Part shown: positions 53,401-61,229 of the stretch, piece after piece
Position numbering within the stretch: position 1 is the first letter of the stretch
Layout: each line of letters opens with the position of its first letter
From: Rhodobacteraceae bacterium F11138
Lineage (GTDB): Bacteria > Pseudomonadota > Alphaproteobacteria > Rhodobacterales > Rhodobacteraceae
Direction: 5' to 3'
DNA length: 64,000 bases
Assembly (NCBI GenBank): GCA_016521575.1
Contig: JAEKDP010000002.1
Coordinates: 534,098 to 598,097 of the forward strand
Made by a program: the position numbers and the translations under genes
The notes under the pieces: model-generated
What the model was told of the DNA's origin: nothing
Databases searched by the model: none
What the model saw: only the letters and a program-made list of their open reading frames with translations

Positions 53401-54224
53401 ATTGCGTCCGTATTGTCCTGCTGTCCGGTTTCATCAGGCGCTGCCGCGCGCAAAGCCGCCAGCACGGCACCTTTTGTGTCGTCCTGAACCGTGTCATGCG
53501 GCACGGTGGCCCGCAGATTTTCCAGCGCCGCCTCGGCCGCATCCACCTCTGCAACACTTTCCGGAGCCGCAGCGCGCAGCGCTTCCAGCGCAGTATCGGT
53601 TGCGTCTTCTTGGGTCTCTTCGTCCGGAGCCGCAGCGCGCAAGGCATCCAGCGCAGCGCCTGTTGCGTCTTCCTGTGTCTCTTCGTCCGACGCGGCGGCG
53701 CGCAAGGCATCCAGGGTGGCATCGGTGCGGTCGTGTTCCACCGTCAGGGCGGACAGGGCGGTCAGCAGATCCGGATCCTGCAGAATACGTTCGATCAGGG
53801 TTTCGGCCCCGACCTTGCCATCCATGTATGTCGCCAGATTGGCCAGCTCGGTGCGCGCGCGCAGCAATTCACGCAGCGGTTCGATCTTGGCGGCAATCGC
53901 CTGCGGCGAGAAATCATCCATCTTCTCAAAGGTCAGGTCGACCTCAAGATTGCCCTGACCGGTCAGTGTATTGGGCACGCTGAACGCCGCGCGGGGTTGC
54001 ATCGCCTGCATCCTGTCATCGAAATTGTCCACGTCGATTTCAAGGAACTTGCGGTTCGCGACCGAGGGCTGCGCGACCCTGGACTTGCCGGCCAGATCCG
54101 ACATCACACCCATGACGAATGGCAGCTGGACTTTCTTTTCAGAGCCGTACAGTTCGACATCATATTCGATCTGCACCCTGGGCGCACGATTTCGGGCGAT
54201 GAATTTCTGCGAACTGTCGGTCAT
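50415..54224 (-). CDS. T6SS sheath fusion: TssB - acidic repeats - TssB-like - truncated TssC-like
   Basis: 1269 residues. Residues 1-160 are a full TssB (RVQIEYDVELYGSEKKVQLPF, VMGVMSDLAGKS, DVDNFDDRM, EKMDDFSPQAI). About 163-425 hold roughly twelve 21-residue repeats (core ALDALRAAAPDE). About 426-700 are acidic with LDDLL/LDALL motifs. About 710-840 form a second TssB-like domain (KRFRLAVMGDFSGRAARG). About 885-1205 are TssC-like: LVLHHPEFQSIESQWRSI parallels LILHHEEFQQMESAWRGL of the separate TssC, and RRPYGAKSEP parallels GRLPYGSKTDP. The last ~120 residues of TssC are missing, replaced by a Pro-rich tail with LGLDDLLAGFGDD. TssB-like/TssC-like pairing recalls rhizobial ImpD. The ATG overlaps the sodium-channel stop (ATGA) with GGGAGGTGAG upstream. 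Confidence 0.9.
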   Translation of the reverse strand: MTDSSQKFIARNRAPRVQIEYDVELYGSEKKVQLPFVMGVMSDLAGKSRVAQPSVANRKFLEIDVDNFDDRMQAMQPRAAFSVPNTLTGQGNLEVDLTFEKMDDFSPQAIAAKIEPLRELLRARTELANLATYMDGKVGAETLIERILQDPDLLTALSALTVEHDRTDATLDALRAAASDEETQEDATGAALDALRAAAPDEETQEDATDTALEALRAAAPESVAEVDAAEAALENLRATVPHDTVQDDTKGAVLAALRAAAPDETGQQDNTDAILDDLQSVSEAPETREDVVGSALDGLRDQAPEETAQTDTADQALDALRAAEPAPGQTAEDESGLALEGLRESPVADPPPQDSGDDILDGLRSKAVDDPTQEPADQALQQLRAAPDSQTEQDNTVESALDALRDVAPAEPGSDETGADVLDALAADSGARDDEPGETTDHILQTVARETPNADPDADTGLENLDSLLDSPDPSDTPEPAVSDILDALAVDEQDDDDRSVAAIGADGSDTDDVAEPAHSPQDAESHTALDDLLDDDGKDTAAEPGDAGGSLAGLDLDDLLGDAIDPDPVSPASEDDPIDEDDALDELTGGDAAEQAATEPDDPVDVLDAGPVELSADLDDLLSDDADPMPREAPATAQEDGAIDALDDLLGDLGDGPEHEPQTPEPATDDTAAEGEDDLDALLADPAHTEPGVEIPEPPASAPQGGAGMDAEFTFGRMTGDRPEPQRLNRKRFRLAVMGDFSGRAARGQIETADALAARPAIRLDPDTLDDVIAGFATKLVLPIGKDGAGVELSLAEMDDLHPDELYSKVALFSELIGLRAQLASGATADHAATTLRSWAEAHGTPITAPRRSSSGNAVPADRRLSDFQKLIGDTAASLTRPTPVEEMLARIVGPHIRAVPDADNVAMQAAVSDALSAAMRLVLHHPEFQSIESQWRSIDLIARSIEVDDTLEVMLYDISAEEIAADLAGADDLAQSGFARLLTEAPLDEETGRGGYSALIGMYTFEETPPHAELLGRIGRVAAHVDAPFLAALSPGFMDTPKDERHPLVASAWDGLRGMPEAGHLGLLSPRFLLRRPYGAKSEPIYEFEFEEFTMTEGLSGMLWANPVVLAAILLAKSYREHGAGMGLWSVMSLGDMPYHFVTDQFGDQVALPCTERNLTLERVEQVMARGIMPVVSIKGRDEIRLASFQSLAGGDILGPWSDVPPPPPSPPAPVSPPEPAADADTAADLGLDDLLAGFGDDAPDPAAAAGSDDMDADLAALLEDL
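52155..52949. repeat. Acidic LDDLL-rich coding segment in the sheath fusion
   Basis: This segment encodes residues about 426-690 of the fusion, mostly Asp, Glu, Ala and Pro. It carries recurring short motifs LDDLL (531), LDDLLGD (558), LDDLLSDD (620), LDDLLGDLGD (648) and LDALLAD (681). They look like repeated short linear motifs in a disordered linker rather than a folded domain. Confidence 0.7.
52950..53738. repeat. Tandem 63-bp coding repeats (21-residue units) in the sheath fusion
   Basis: About twelve consecutive units of 19-23 residues follow the pattern EDATxxALDALRAAAPDEETQ. The units nearest the TssB domain (about 53560-53738) are nearly identical at DNA level, for example gcgcgcaaggcatccagcg recurring at 63-base spacing, while later units have drifted. 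That suggests recent duplication at one end. The helix-like ALDALR core alternates with acidic turns. Confidence 0.8.
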
Positions 54225-55081
54225 TTCTCACCTCCCTTGAGTTCGGCAATCTCGGCGCGCAACGCGCGGATCTCGCTGAGCATCTCGGTGACATGGGCAT
54301 CGACGATGTCGGTTTCGGACTTGACCAGTTCGCGCAGATTCTCGAATTCGGCCTCGTTCTCTTCTTCGACAGCGGCCTGCATCGTGTTCACCAGGAGACC
54401 GATGAACAGGTTCAGCACCGAAAACGCCGTGATGATGATGAACGGCACAAAGAACGCCCAGGCATAGGGATGCACCTCCATCACCGGACGCACGATACCC
54501 ATGGACCAGCTTTCCAGCGTCATGATCTGAAACAGCGAATAGAGCGAGCGGCCCAACGTGCCGAACCACGCGTCAAAGCTTGATCCGTACATCAATGTCG
54601 CCATCACCGCGAACACATAATAGACAATGGACAGCATGATAATCACGGCACCCATGCCCGGCAACGCATCCAGCAAGGCCTGCACCACCGCGCGCATCTG
54701 CGGGATCACGGACAACAGGCGCATCGCCCGTATCACCCGCAGCCCGCGCAGCGCCGACAACCCGCCCTTGTCCGGCAGCAACCCCAGCCCGACCACGATG
54801 AAATCGAAGACATTCCACGGGTTGGCGAAAAATCCGCGTATGCCGTATGCAAAGAACTTGAGCGCCAGTTCCGCGACAAAAATCATCAACACAACCTGGT
54901 CGATGATCTTGAGCACCGGACCGATCACGGCATTCACATTGTCAGAGGTCGACATGCCCAACGTGATCGCGTTGAAGATGATGACGCCCAGAATAGCGTT
55001 CTTGACACTTTCACGCTCTACAAACTCCAGCACCTTCTTGCGCAATGTGCTGGGCTGATTGATGTCCGGGGTCGTCTGCAA
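54221..55081 (-). CDS. Bacterial voltage-gated sodium channel (NaChBac family)
   Basis: 286-residue six-helix channel subunit that would form a tetramer. S1-S3 lie at about 28-100. The S4 voltage sensor has Arg at every third position (R112, R115, R118, R121) in LRGLRVIRAMRLL. The pore loop has the selectivity filter TLESWSMG (188-195), matching BacNav channels such as NavMs. S6 (FFVPFIIITAFSVLNLFIGLLVNTMQAAV) is followed by an acidic neck and a C-terminal coiled coil (about 240-284) that assembles tetramers. It sits between clpV and the sheath fusion and overlaps the latter by 4 bases, an unexpected place. A general ion-transport role is also possible. Confidence 0.92.
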   Translation of the reverse strand: MQTTPDINQPSTLRKKVLEFVERESVKNAILGVIIFNAITLGMSTSDNVNAVIGPVLKIIDQVVLMIFVAELALKFFAYGIRGFFANPWNVFDFIVVGLGLLPDKGGLSALRGLRVIRAMRLLSVIPQMRAVVQALLDALPGMGAVIIMLSIVYYVFAVMATLMYGSSFDAWFGTLGRSLYSLFQIMTLESWSMGIVRPVMEVHPYAWAFFVPFIIITAFSVLNLFIGLLVNTMQAAVEEENEAEFENLRELVKSETDIVDAHVTEMLSEIRALRAEIAELKGGEK

Positions 55082-55111
55082 GTCTTCCTCTCCTTGGTTT
55101 ATATCCGGGTC

Positions 55112-57814
55112 TTATTCGAACGCATACGAGAAATTCGTGCCGTCGGAATCTATGGCCACCCTGCTCACGGCAGCGCCTTGCATCATCCGGCGCAGGAATT
55201 CCGCCGAGATTTCGGGCAGCATCGTGTTGGTCACGATGGCGTCGATCATGCGCCCCCCGCTTTCCAGTTCCTGACACCGTTCGACGATGGTATCGACCAC
55301 GGCGTCGGTATACTCGAACGGCACGCCATGGCTGGTTTCCACGCGTTTCTTGATCCGGCCCAGCTGCAGCTTGGTGATTTCCGCGATCATATGCGGCGAC
55401 AGCGGGTAATAGGGGATTGTGACCAACCGGCCCAACAACGCGGCGGGAAAGATTTTCAGCAGCGGATCGCGCAACGCCTTGGCGATGCCGTCGGGTTCGG
55501 GCAGCAGATCGGGATCGGCACACAGGTCCATGATCAGATCGCTTCCGGCATTGGACGTCAGCAGGATCAAGGTGTTCTTGAAATCGATCACCCGGCCTTC
55601 GCCATCTTCCATCACACCCTTGTCAAAGACCTGAAAGAAGATTTCATGCACGTCGGGATGCGCTTTCTCGACCTCGTCCAGCAGGACCACGGAATAGGGT
55701 TTGCGCCGCACGGCTTCGGTCAGAACACCGCCTTCGCCATAACCCACATACCCCGGAGGCGCACCTTTCAGGCTGCTGACAGTATGGGCTTCCTGATATT
55801 CGCTCATGTTGATGGTGATGACGTTCTGTTCCCCGCCATACAGCACCTCGGCCAGTGCAAGGGCGGTCTCGGTCTTGCCGACGCCGCTGGTGCCTGCCAG
55901 CATGAACACGCCTATGGGTTTACTCGGGTTGTCCAGCCCCGCACGGCTGGTCTGAATACGCTTGGCGATCATTTTCATTGCGTGATCCTGGCCGATCACC
56001 CGTTTGGCCAGATGGTCTTCGAGATTCAGAATTGTCTCGATTTCGTCCTTGACCATCCGGCCCACGGGAATACCCGTCCAATCGCCGACAACGCTGGCCA
56101 CCGCCTGATGGTCGACGATGGGCAGGATCAGCGGGCTTTCGCCCTGAAGCTCGGTCAATTCCGCATTCTTTGCCTTCAGGTCTTCCAGCAACCTGCCGCG
56201 ATCCCCGTCCGACAGCGGGCTGGACGCGGCCTCTTCGCTGCCCGGTTCGGCCTCGACGGGGGCACCGCCTTCGCGCAGCTTGGCGCGCAGATCCAGAATG
56301 GTCTCGACCACCGCCTTTTCCGCCTCCCAACGGGTGGTCAAGCCCTGCAGGCGCTGCTCTTCGGCGGCCTTGGCTTCGCCCACGGCATCGCGACGGTCGG
56401 CCACGTCATAGCCCGCGGTTTCGTCGCGCTCGATGATTTCAAGCTCGGTGGTCAACGCCTCGATCCGGCGGCGGCTGTCGTCGACCTCGGCGGGCACCGC
56501 GTGCTGGCTGACGGCAACGCGCGCACAGGCCGTATCCAGCAGGCTGACCGATTTGTCCGGCAATTGCCGCGCCGGAATATACCGCGCCGACAGGGTCACG
56601 GCAGCCTCGATCCCTTCGTCCAGGACCTGCACCTTGTGGTGTTTTTCCAACATCGAAGCAATGCCGCGCATCATCAGGATTGCCTTGTCGATGCCCGGCT
56701 CATCCACCTGCACCACCTGGAATCGGCGGGTCAGGGCCGGGTCTTTTTCGATGTATTTCTTGTATTCGGCCCAGGTCGTCGCGCCGATGGTGCGCAACGT
56801 GCCCCGCGCCAGCGCCGGTTTCAGCAGATTGGCGGCATCGCCGGTGCCCGCCGCACCCCCCGCCCCGACCAGGGTATGGGTTTCATCCACGAACATCACA
56901 ATCGGCGTCGGGCTGGCCTGCACTTCGTCGATGACCTGGCGCAGTCGGTTTTCGAATTCGCCCTTCATGCTGGCCCCGGCCTGCAGCAATCCCACATCCA
57001 GAACCAGCAACCGTACATTCTGCAACGCCGGCGGCACATCACCCCGCGCGATGCGCAGGGCAAAACCTTCGACCACGGCGGTCTTGCCGACGCCCGCCTC
57101 GCCGGTCAGGATCGGGTTGTTCTGACGGCGGCGCATCAGCACATCGACGATCTGGCGGATTTCTTCGTCGCGCCCGACAATGGGATCGATTTCACCCTTG
57201 CGCGCCTGTTCGGTCAAGTCGGTGCAGAACTGATCCAGCGCCTCGCTGCCGCCCAGTTGCGCCGCCCGCGCACCGCTGGCTTCGCCCGGCTCGGCCCCGC
57301 CGCCGGTATGGCTGCCGTCCTGGGGCACCAGGTTTTGCTCGGGCGATCCATCGGTGACCTTGGCAAAATCCTCGGCCAGATCATCCGCCTTGATCCGCGC
57401 CAGTTCAGGGGACATCGAGGCCAGAATATTGCGCAGCGCCGGCGTCTTGAGCATGCCCAGCAACAAATGACCGGTCCGCACCTGCGACGAAGAATACAGC
57501 AGCGACCCCCAGACCCAGCCCCGTTCCATCGCATCCATCAGATGATCGGACAGATCTGAAATCGTGCTGGCGCCGCGCGGCAAGGCATCCAGCGCGCGGG
57601 TCATTTCGGCTGCAATCTTGCCCGAATCCAGATCGTAATGGGCAATGATGCGATGCAGATCGCTGTCCTGCCCGTTCAGGATCTGATGCATCCAATGCAC
57701 GATCTCGACATAGGGATTGCCCCGCATCTTGCAGAACACCGTGGCGCTTTCGACCGCCTGGTACCCCAATTTGTTCAGCTTGCCAAAAAGCGCAACGCGG
57801 CTGATCTCGGTCAT
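55112..57814 (-). CDS. clpV: T6SS sheath disassembly ATPase ClpV (TssH)
   Basis: 900-residue Hsp100 AAA+ ATPase that unfolds contracted TssB/TssC sheath for reuse. The N-terminal ClpV domain (about 1-150, with VEIVHWMHQIL and TGHLLLGMLK) precedes AAA1 with Walker A GEAGVGKTA (238-246). A middle coiled-coil domain (about 410-530) follows, then AAA2 with GTSGVGKTE near 640. The tail ends in the D2 small domain. It follows tssG after 27 bases. Confidence 0.96.
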   Translation of the reverse strand: MTEISRVALFGKLNKLGYQAVESATVFCKMRGNPYVEIVHWMHQILNGQDSDLHRIIAHYDLDSGKIAAEMTRALDALPRGASTISDLSDHLMDAMERGWVWGSLLYSSSQVRTGHLLLGMLKTPALRNILASMSPELARIKADDLAEDFAKVTDGSPEQNLVPQDGSHTGGGAEPGEASGARAAQLGGSEALDQFCTDLTEQARKGEIDPIVGRDEEIRQIVDVLMRRRQNNPILTGEAGVGKTAVVEGFALRIARGDVPPALQNVRLLVLDVGLLQAGASMKGEFENRLRQVIDEVQASPTPIVMFVDETHTLVGAGGAAGTGDAANLLKPALARGTLRTIGATTWAEYKKYIEKDPALTRRFQVVQVDEPGIDKAILMMRGIASMLEKHHKVQVLDEGIEAAVTLSARYIPARQLPDKSVSLLDTACARVAVSQHAVPAEVDDSRRRIEALTTELEIIERDETAGYDVADRRDAVGEAKAAEEQRLQGLTTRWEAEKAVVETILDLRAKLREGGAPVEAEPGSEEAASSPLSDGDRGRLLEDLKAKNAELTELQGESPLILPIVDHQAVASVVGDWTGIPVGRMVKDEIETILNLEDHLAKRVIGQDHAMKMIAKRIQTSRAGLDNPSKPIGVFMLAGTSGVGKTETALALAEVLYGGEQNVITINMSEYQEAHTVSSLKGAPPGYVGYGEGGVLTEAVRRKPYSVVLLDEVEKAHPDVHEIFFQVFDKGVMEDGEGRVIDFKNTLILLTSNAGSDLIMDLCADPDLLPEPDGIAKALRDPLLKIFPAALLGRLVTIPYYPLSPHMIAEITKLQLGRIKKRVETSHGVPFEYTDAVVDTIVERCQELESGGRMIDAIVTNTMLPEISAEFLRRMMQGAAVSRVAIDSDGTNFSYAFE

Positions 57815-57841
57815 TTAATGTCCTTCCATGTCAATTTGACG

Positions 57842-58885
57842 TCACAGCCCTGCCTGTGCCGGTCGAGTATCGGGATACAGAAATAGATCTTCGGCGTCGG
57901 GCCGCAGCTCATCATCGCCGGTGCGCGTCCGGATCCAGCTGGTGTGGCCCAGGCGGGTGGTTCCCCCCAGACTCGCGCTGGGGATTTCGCTGCCGGCCAG
58001 AACAAGGTTGATGTCCCAATCCAGCGTCACATCGGCATAGTTGCGCACCACCGCCTGCAGCCGCGCCAGCGAATCCCCACCAGGCAGCAGCCTTTCGTAG
58101 TCGGCCAGGGACAGCGGCCCGATGCGCAGACGGAACTTGGCCCCGCGCGTCCAGACCCGCTGACCGATACTGGTGCTCTGGCCCAGACCGGACAGGCCGC
58201 CCAACTGCCACTGATCGTCAGGCTCCAGATCCAGCCAACTGCCGACGAATTGTTGCAAACGGACGGGAACCGAAAAGAACGCGGACAGGATCGACACCAG
58301 CCCTTCGGGATTGCGGGCCGATTGCGAAAGATGCCCGGCGAAATGCAACTTGGCCAGATCCGGCATGGCGTCGCGGTCGCGCAGATGTTTGCCGTGAAAT
58401 CCCGCCAGAGCGGCCACTTTGCGCGCCATCGGGTCGTCATCCCGGTCGAAACTGGGGGCTGGCTGACCCGTGCTCCAGGCGCGATACAGCAGGCTCATCA
58501 TACGATGGGTCAGCATATCCGCGAAGGCGACAAAGGTGGTATCGCGATGGTTTCTGGTCCGATCGCGCACATATTCGGTCATGTGCAGCGGCAGCGGGCC
58601 ATTGGGACCGAACAGCCCGAAGAACCGGTTGATCAAGCGCGCCGGGCGGCCTCCGACCCCCTGCTTGAACTGCGCGATGGTCGAGGTCGGAAAGGCAAGT
58701 TCGGCCTCTTGACCCAGGCGCACCTGATCCTCGCGCGGGCGGCGGCTTTCACCCAGGCGCGCGGCCTCGGGATTGGCGGCCTCGATAATACGCAGAGCCT
58801 GAAAAACGTGATGTTTTTCCGGTTCCTTCTGCAGCCTTTCAAAATGGCTCAAATCATCCGGCCCAGACCGGCCTCGGGTCGCCAT
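57842..58885 (-). CDS. tssG: T6SS baseplate protein TssG
   Basis: 347 residues. The family opening HHVFQALRIIEAANPEAARLGESRRPREDQVRLGQ (about 25-59) and the late FRLRIGPLSLADYERLLPGG match TssG, a wedge subunit working with TssF, TssE and TssK. Its start lies 37 bases inside the end of tssF, a long overlap typical of coupled tssF-tssG genes. clpV follows. Confidence 0.95.
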   Translation of the reverse strand: MATRGRSGPDDLSHFERLQKEPEKHHVFQALRIIEAANPEAARLGESRRPREDQVRLGQEAELAFPTSTIAQFKQGVGGRPARLINRFFGLFGPNGPLPLHMTEYVRDRTRNHRDTTFVAFADMLTHRMMSLLYRAWSTGQPAPSFDRDDDPMARKVAALAGFHGKHLRDRDAMPDLAKLHFAGHLSQSARNPEGLVSILSAFFSVPVRLQQFVGSWLDLEPDDQWQLGGLSGLGQSTSIGQRVWTRGAKFRLRIGPLSLADYERLLPGGDSLARLQAVVRNYADVTLDWDINLVLAGSEIPSASLGGTTRLGHTSWIRTRTGDDELRPDAEDLFLYPDTRPAQAGL

Positions 58886-60726
58886 CTGGAGATTTCCCCG
58901 CGTTTCTGTGTTTTCAGGACGGTTTCGGTGAAGCTGTTGATCGTGGCATAGCGGCGCAGGAATCGTTCCAGCACAGCCCCCAGCACATAGACGCTGGTGC
59001 CCTCGAAAAAGCTGTCGTCAAAGCCCAGGGTGACTTCGACACCGCGCACGGCGGTGGACAGGACCTCGTCGCTCATCCGGCGCACGATGGGTCGGCTGGA
59101 GACCGAAGTAATGCCCTCAAGCTGTTTTTCGGTGACCCTGTCCCCCAGCGGCGCGTAAAGCCCGACCAGTTCACGCAGGGCTTCGGCGCTGTCTCCCTTT
59201 CCGGAATCGGCGATCGACAGGTAATTCAGGCTGAGATGGCTGATCAGACGCCAGGCGGTATCGCCCTGTGCCAGGGTCGGGTGCGGCCGCGTCGGCGACA
59301 CCGGCAAACGGATCGATTTGACCGGCCCGCCTTCGGGCATCCGGAACACATCCGCATCGCCAGTGGCCAGCAACATCGGCAGATCCCGGTTGGAGCACAA
59401 CGCCTTGACGGCCAGTTGATCCAGGTTGGCGTCATACGGGGCCTGGCTGCGGTCAACCAGCGTGAGAAACATCTCAGAACCCAGATACGACGTCCGCACC
59501 CCGCGCAGCCTTTCCTTTTCGGAACGCTGCCGCATCCGGCGCCGCACCGTATAATAGGCCGGATGGGATTCACCCGCCGCTGTGAAATCCGTGGTCGAAT
59601 AGAATGGCCGGAATTCGACATCCTCTGCGCCCGCACCACTGATGCCGACGACGCTTTGCAATTGGTAGATCTCGAAATCCAGTGCCGCCGTGCGGCTGGG
59701 CACGATATGCTGTTCGGTGTCGCGCGCGCTGACGTGAACGCGGTCGCAGCGTTTCGAAAACAGGTTGATCGCAGGCACGGCGTTCAGCGTGAATGCCTCG
59801 GGAACGACCATCGAGGCGATGTCGCGATTGCCCTCCCTGAGCAGGATATAGATGTCGACCTCGGGGCCCTGGGTGCGCGCCAGGGCCGGTTGCAGCCCCT
59901 GCAGTTCCATGAACAGAAACCGCTCGGGCATGGCAAAATATTCCTGCAACAGCCGGTACCCGTCAAAGGACCGCCGCTGCACCGGCAGCAAAGCTTCTTC
60001 GGGATCGAACCCGCGATGCACCGCTGCACCGTCCGGCAAAGGCTGCGCCCAATCGGCACGCCGGTCGGTCGAACGTCCGCACAGCCCACTGGTCTGCGTG
60101 GCCAGCAATTCCAGAAGTGCCCAGTTGTTCCCGCCGCGACCGTCCAGGTAGAACGGCAAACGGTCCAGCGGCAGATCCGCCATCGGTTCATTGTCGGTAC
60201 GCCGCAGCCGCAGACGAATACCGGCGCGGGCTTCGATCTGTCCGGCCACTCCGGCCGCCACAAGTTCGCCGCGCCCGTCGATATATTCGGCCTCGGCCAC
60301 CTCGACCGGCCACAGCGTCAGATCCGCCGAGGTGCGAAATTCGCAAGGGGTCTGTTCGCGTTCCATCAATCGGCTGCGCAAGGACGTATGGCGCGGCAGC
60401 AAATAACCGCTCTTGACGCCCGAATTGGCAATGTCCGGTTCGAACTGGGCCACCATCATCGACGGGGTCGGCGCCAGATAATGGGGATAGATGATCTCCA
60501 GCAGGTTGCTGGTGAAATTCGGATACTGCAGTTCCAGTTCCAGTTGCACCCGGGCCGACAGGAAGGCGACGCCCTCCAGCAGTCGTTCCACATAGGGGTC
60601 CAGGACCTCGACCCCTTCCATCCCCAAGCGCGCGGCGATCTTGGGATAGGCCTGGGCGAATTCGGCCCCCATGTCGCGCAGGTAGATCAATTCGCTTTCA
60701 TAGTGCTTCATCAACCGCGTATCCAT
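58849..60726 (-). CDS. tssF: T6SS baseplate protein TssF
   Basis: 625-residue wedge protein. The diagnostic start MDTRLMKHYESELIYLRDMGAEFAQAYPKIAARLGM is followed by DPYVERLLEGVAFLSARVQLELE and LLEIIYPHYLAPTPSM. I chose the ATG at 60726 because it is the family start and AAGGGAG lies upstream; an extension to 60819 reads through the end of tssE. It starts 5 bases after the tssE stop. Confidence 0.96.
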   Translation of the reverse strand: MDTRLMKHYESELIYLRDMGAEFAQAYPKIAARLGMEGVEVLDPYVERLLEGVAFLSARVQLELELQYPNFTSNLLEIIYPHYLAPTPSMMVAQFEPDIANSGVKSGYLLPRHTSLRSRLMEREQTPCEFRTSADLTLWPVEVAEAEYIDGRGELVAAGVAGQIEARAGIRLRLRRTDNEPMADLPLDRLPFYLDGRGGNNWALLELLATQTSGLCGRSTDRRADWAQPLPDGAAVHRGFDPEEALLPVQRRSFDGYRLLQEYFAMPERFLFMELQGLQPALARTQGPEVDIYILLREGNRDIASMVVPEAFTLNAVPAINLFSKRCDRVHVSARDTEQHIVPSRTAALDFEIYQLQSVVGISGAGAEDVEFRPFYSTTDFTAAGESHPAYYTVRRRMRQRSEKERLRGVRTSYLGSEMFLTLVDRSQAPYDANLDQLAVKALCSNRDLPMLLATGDADVFRMPEGGPVKSIRLPVSPTRPHPTLAQGDTAWRLISHLSLNYLSIADSGKGDSAEALRELVGLYAPLGDRVTEKQLEGITSVSSRPIVRRMSDEVLSTAVRGVEVTLGFDDSFFEGTSVYVLGAVLERFLRRYATINSFTETVLKTQKRGEISRWRPEAGLGRMI

Positions 60727-60731
60727 GGCGC

Positions 60732-61229
60732 TCACCGGCTCCCTTCGACAGAGACTTCGCCGGTGGTCACGTCCACATGGCTGCGCAGGTATAATTCCAG
60801 CGGCAGGGGCTGTGCCCACATATCGGCGCGGATGATCAGCGCCACGGTCATCTCCCCGCCGTCCTCTTCGGGGGAAAGCGTCACATCGACCGTACCCTTG
60901 ATGATGCGTGGTTCGTGCGTGGTGATGGATTTCTCGATCGAGCGGCGGATCCCTTCGGCGCGGGCCTGGGTCGAGAATTCACCGGCCACCTCGCGCAGCC
61001 CGTAGTTCACCACCGAACGCGCCACATTGGGCATCGCCTTGGCATCAAAGCTGTGTTCGATGTTTTGCGTGTTCAAAAGCCAGGACAGATCGCGTTGGAT
61101 GATATCACGCAGACGCGAGATATCTATCACCCGGGATTCGCGTGTTTCCTGCAATACGCCGGGCTCATGATCCGTCAACCTGTCCAGCAGGGACGGTTGC
61201 AATCGCTCGGCGAGGGTCTTGTCAGCCAT
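60732..61229 (-). CDS. tssE: T6SS baseplate protein TssE (gp25-like)
   Basis: 165-residue gp25/lysozyme-like baseplate protein. It has the family segments SLLDRLTD, ESRVIDISRLRDIIQRDLSWLLNTQNIE and SVVNYGLREVAGEF, then the IEKSITTHEPRI loop carrying the conserved Glu. The ATG at 61229 (MADKTLAERLQ) is preferred; ATG codons at 61241 and 61262 are in frame. It overlaps the end of tagJ by 8 bases. Confidence 0.93.
   Translation of the reverse strand: MADKTLAERLQPSLLDRLTDHEPGVLQETRESRVIDISRLRDIIQRDLSWLLNTQNIEHSFDAKAMPNVARSVVNYGLREVAGEFSTQARAEGIRRSIEKSITTHEPRIIKGTVDVTLSPEEDGGEMTVALIIRADMWAQPLPLELYLRSHVDVTTGEVSVEGSR

Noticed and set aside
52950-53738. Regularly spaced repeats considered as a CRISPR array
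   Set aside because: The 63-base units are contiguous, in frame, drift gradually and have no unique spacers; they encode a protein repeat. No cas genes are present.
55094-57559. An 821-codon open frame on the plus strand opposite clpV
   Set aside because: It is the antisense shadow of a high-GC gene: rich in His, Gln, Arg and Gly, with no domain signature, while the minus strand encodes an unmistakable ClpV.
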